Part shown: piece after piece, positions 53,451-53,871 of the stretch | How positions within the stretch are numbered: position 1 is the stretch's first letter | Layout: each line of letters starts with the position of its first letter | NCBI GenBank assembly: GCA_017555805.1 | Contig: JAFZFR010000036.1 | Coordinates: 1 to 53,871, forward strand | Reading direction: 5' to 3' | Source: Alistipes sp. | GTDB lineage: Bacteria > Bacteroidota > Bacteroidia > Bacteroidales > Rikenellaceae | Length of the DNA: 53,871 bases | Notes under the pieces: generated by a model | Seen by the model: the letters and a program-made list of their open reading frames with translations, nothing else | The model's database searches: none | What the model was told of the DNA's origin: nothing | Program-made: the position numbers and the translations under genes

Positions 53451-53782
53451 AACTTTTTACGCATCATTATATAAACAACTGCTACAACTGCCATCACAAG
53501 CAATGTGCTGACCATTGCCGCCACCGCAATCGCCAACCAACTCTCCTTCAGCACCACATACGACTCCATCAAACCCACACCAAAAGGTACGAAAAACAAC
53601 GCCATCGTTCCAAGCAGAAACTTCGCTGTGGGCGCTACCCTTTCGGGCTTTACAACCTTGAAATGCAGAGCCGCATACAAGAGCAACATACCGATGATAT
53701 TGCCCGACACATAACCGCCGAGCAGCAGCGAGAGAAGGTTGCCCACCGCCCAGCAGATTAATATTATGAGTATTCCAGCCAT
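53447..53782 (-). CDS. lrgA: CidA/LrgA family protein
   Basis: 111 aa, four membrane helices, holin-like. Motifs AVGNLLSLLLGGYVSGNIIGMLLLYAALHFKVVKPE and LFFVPFGVGLMESYVVL are typical. Partner of LrgB, immediately upstream. The -7 box TACCTTTG lies at 53809-53802, about 20 nt before the start. Near the window edge is a 7-bp tandem repeat (ATTTTGA three times, 53837-53857) just upstream of the promoter. Confidence 0.92.
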   Translation of the reverse strand: MAGILIILICWAVGNLLSLLLGGYVSGNIIGMLLLYAALHFKVVKPERVAPTAKFLLGTMALFFVPFGVGLMESYVVLKESWLAIAVAAMVSTLLVMAVVAVVYIMMRKKL

Positions 53783-53836
53783 AGATTTTCCTATTACCCC
53801 GCAAAGGTATAGAAAAATTGGGCACGAAGATTGAAA

Positions 53837-53857
53837 ATTTTGAATTTTGAATTTTGA
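53837..53857. repeat. 7-bp tandem repeat upstream of lrgA
   Basis: ATTTTGA occurs three times in a row, with a degenerate fourth unit after it. It is short and simple and sits at the window edge. Confidence 0.6.
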
Positions 53858-53871
53858 AATTTGAATAATTG

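Noticed and set aside
1..53871. CRISPR arrays, prophage or insertion sequences
   Set aside because: No regularly spaced repeats, transposase, integrase or phage structural genes were seen.

Overview
The window is a piece of a Bacteroidota chromosome, most likely order Bacteroidales; a Rikenellaceae/Alistipes-like genome would fit but I cannot prove the genus. Reasons: promoters follow the Bacteroidota pattern (TTG or TTTG about 19-21 nt before TAnnTTTG) in front of many genes, Shine-Dalgarno sites are nearly absent, and the families are typical of gut Bacteroidales: BACON/CotH lipoproteins, fimbrillin-like and BspA-like lipoproteins, a DUF4988/collagen-like lipoprotein, AsmA, rhamnose catabolism, an H1-like mini-protein and LrgAB. 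Most of the window looks like core chromosome. There are no phage genes, insertion sequences or CRISPR arrays.

Layout. 1-2.0 kb: 3' part of dnaE, broken by an in-frame TAG, then trxA. 2.0-4.8 kb: a small hypothetical gene, a rod-like structured RNA (6S-like) between divergent promoters, an AAA+ ATPase and tRNA-Lys. 4.8-7.3 kb: a 500-nt leader with an inverted-repeat pair around a promoter, then a mosaic surface lipoprotein and a 26-codon ORF. 7.3-14.2 kb: ybaK, two envelope genes, and a minus-strand operon of Na+ symporter, amidase-like protein and BASS transporter. 14.4-18.3 kb: oadA-type carboxyltransferase, umuDC, tRNA-Pro and tRNA-Met. 18.4-27.3 kb: a channel-like protein with a degenerate filter, a CocE-like protein without its nucleophile, YkvA, CotH kinase-like lipoprotein, AsmA and a sialidase-like lipoprotein. 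27.4-32.3 kb: glyA followed by two tandem cassettes, each a 37-38-aa peptide gene plus a fimbrillin/BspA-type lipoprotein. 32.4-36.9 kb: DUF6624 protein and rhaB-rhaA-rhaD. 36.9-39.8 kb: low-molecular-weight phosphatase and a large six-hairpin-like lipoprotein. 39.9-44.7 kb: DoxX, then thioredoxin-like, Omp85-like barrel and phosphoethanolamine transferase genes, then an AT-rich orphan. 44.8-50.9 kb: H1-like mini-protein, a tripartite efflux system whose inner-membrane RND pump and outer-membrane factor are one 1495-aa ORF, and a FeoB-associated-type Cys-rich small protein. 50.9-53.9 kb: AspT-type transporter, lrgB and lrgA.

The most unusual items are: (1) the RND-OMF fusion with a lipobox at the junction, which suggests a self-splitting polyprotein; (2) the repeated peptide/fimbrillin-BspA cassettes behind glyA with a near-identical 50-nt start region; (3) a two-copy palindromic intergenic repeat; (4) the 6S-like RNA; (5) a possible invertible promoter upstream of the mosaic lipoprotein; and (6) a nonsense codon in dnaE, an essential gene, which is more likely a sequence error than biology.

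All identifications come from reading motifs and family resemblance; no database search was run.
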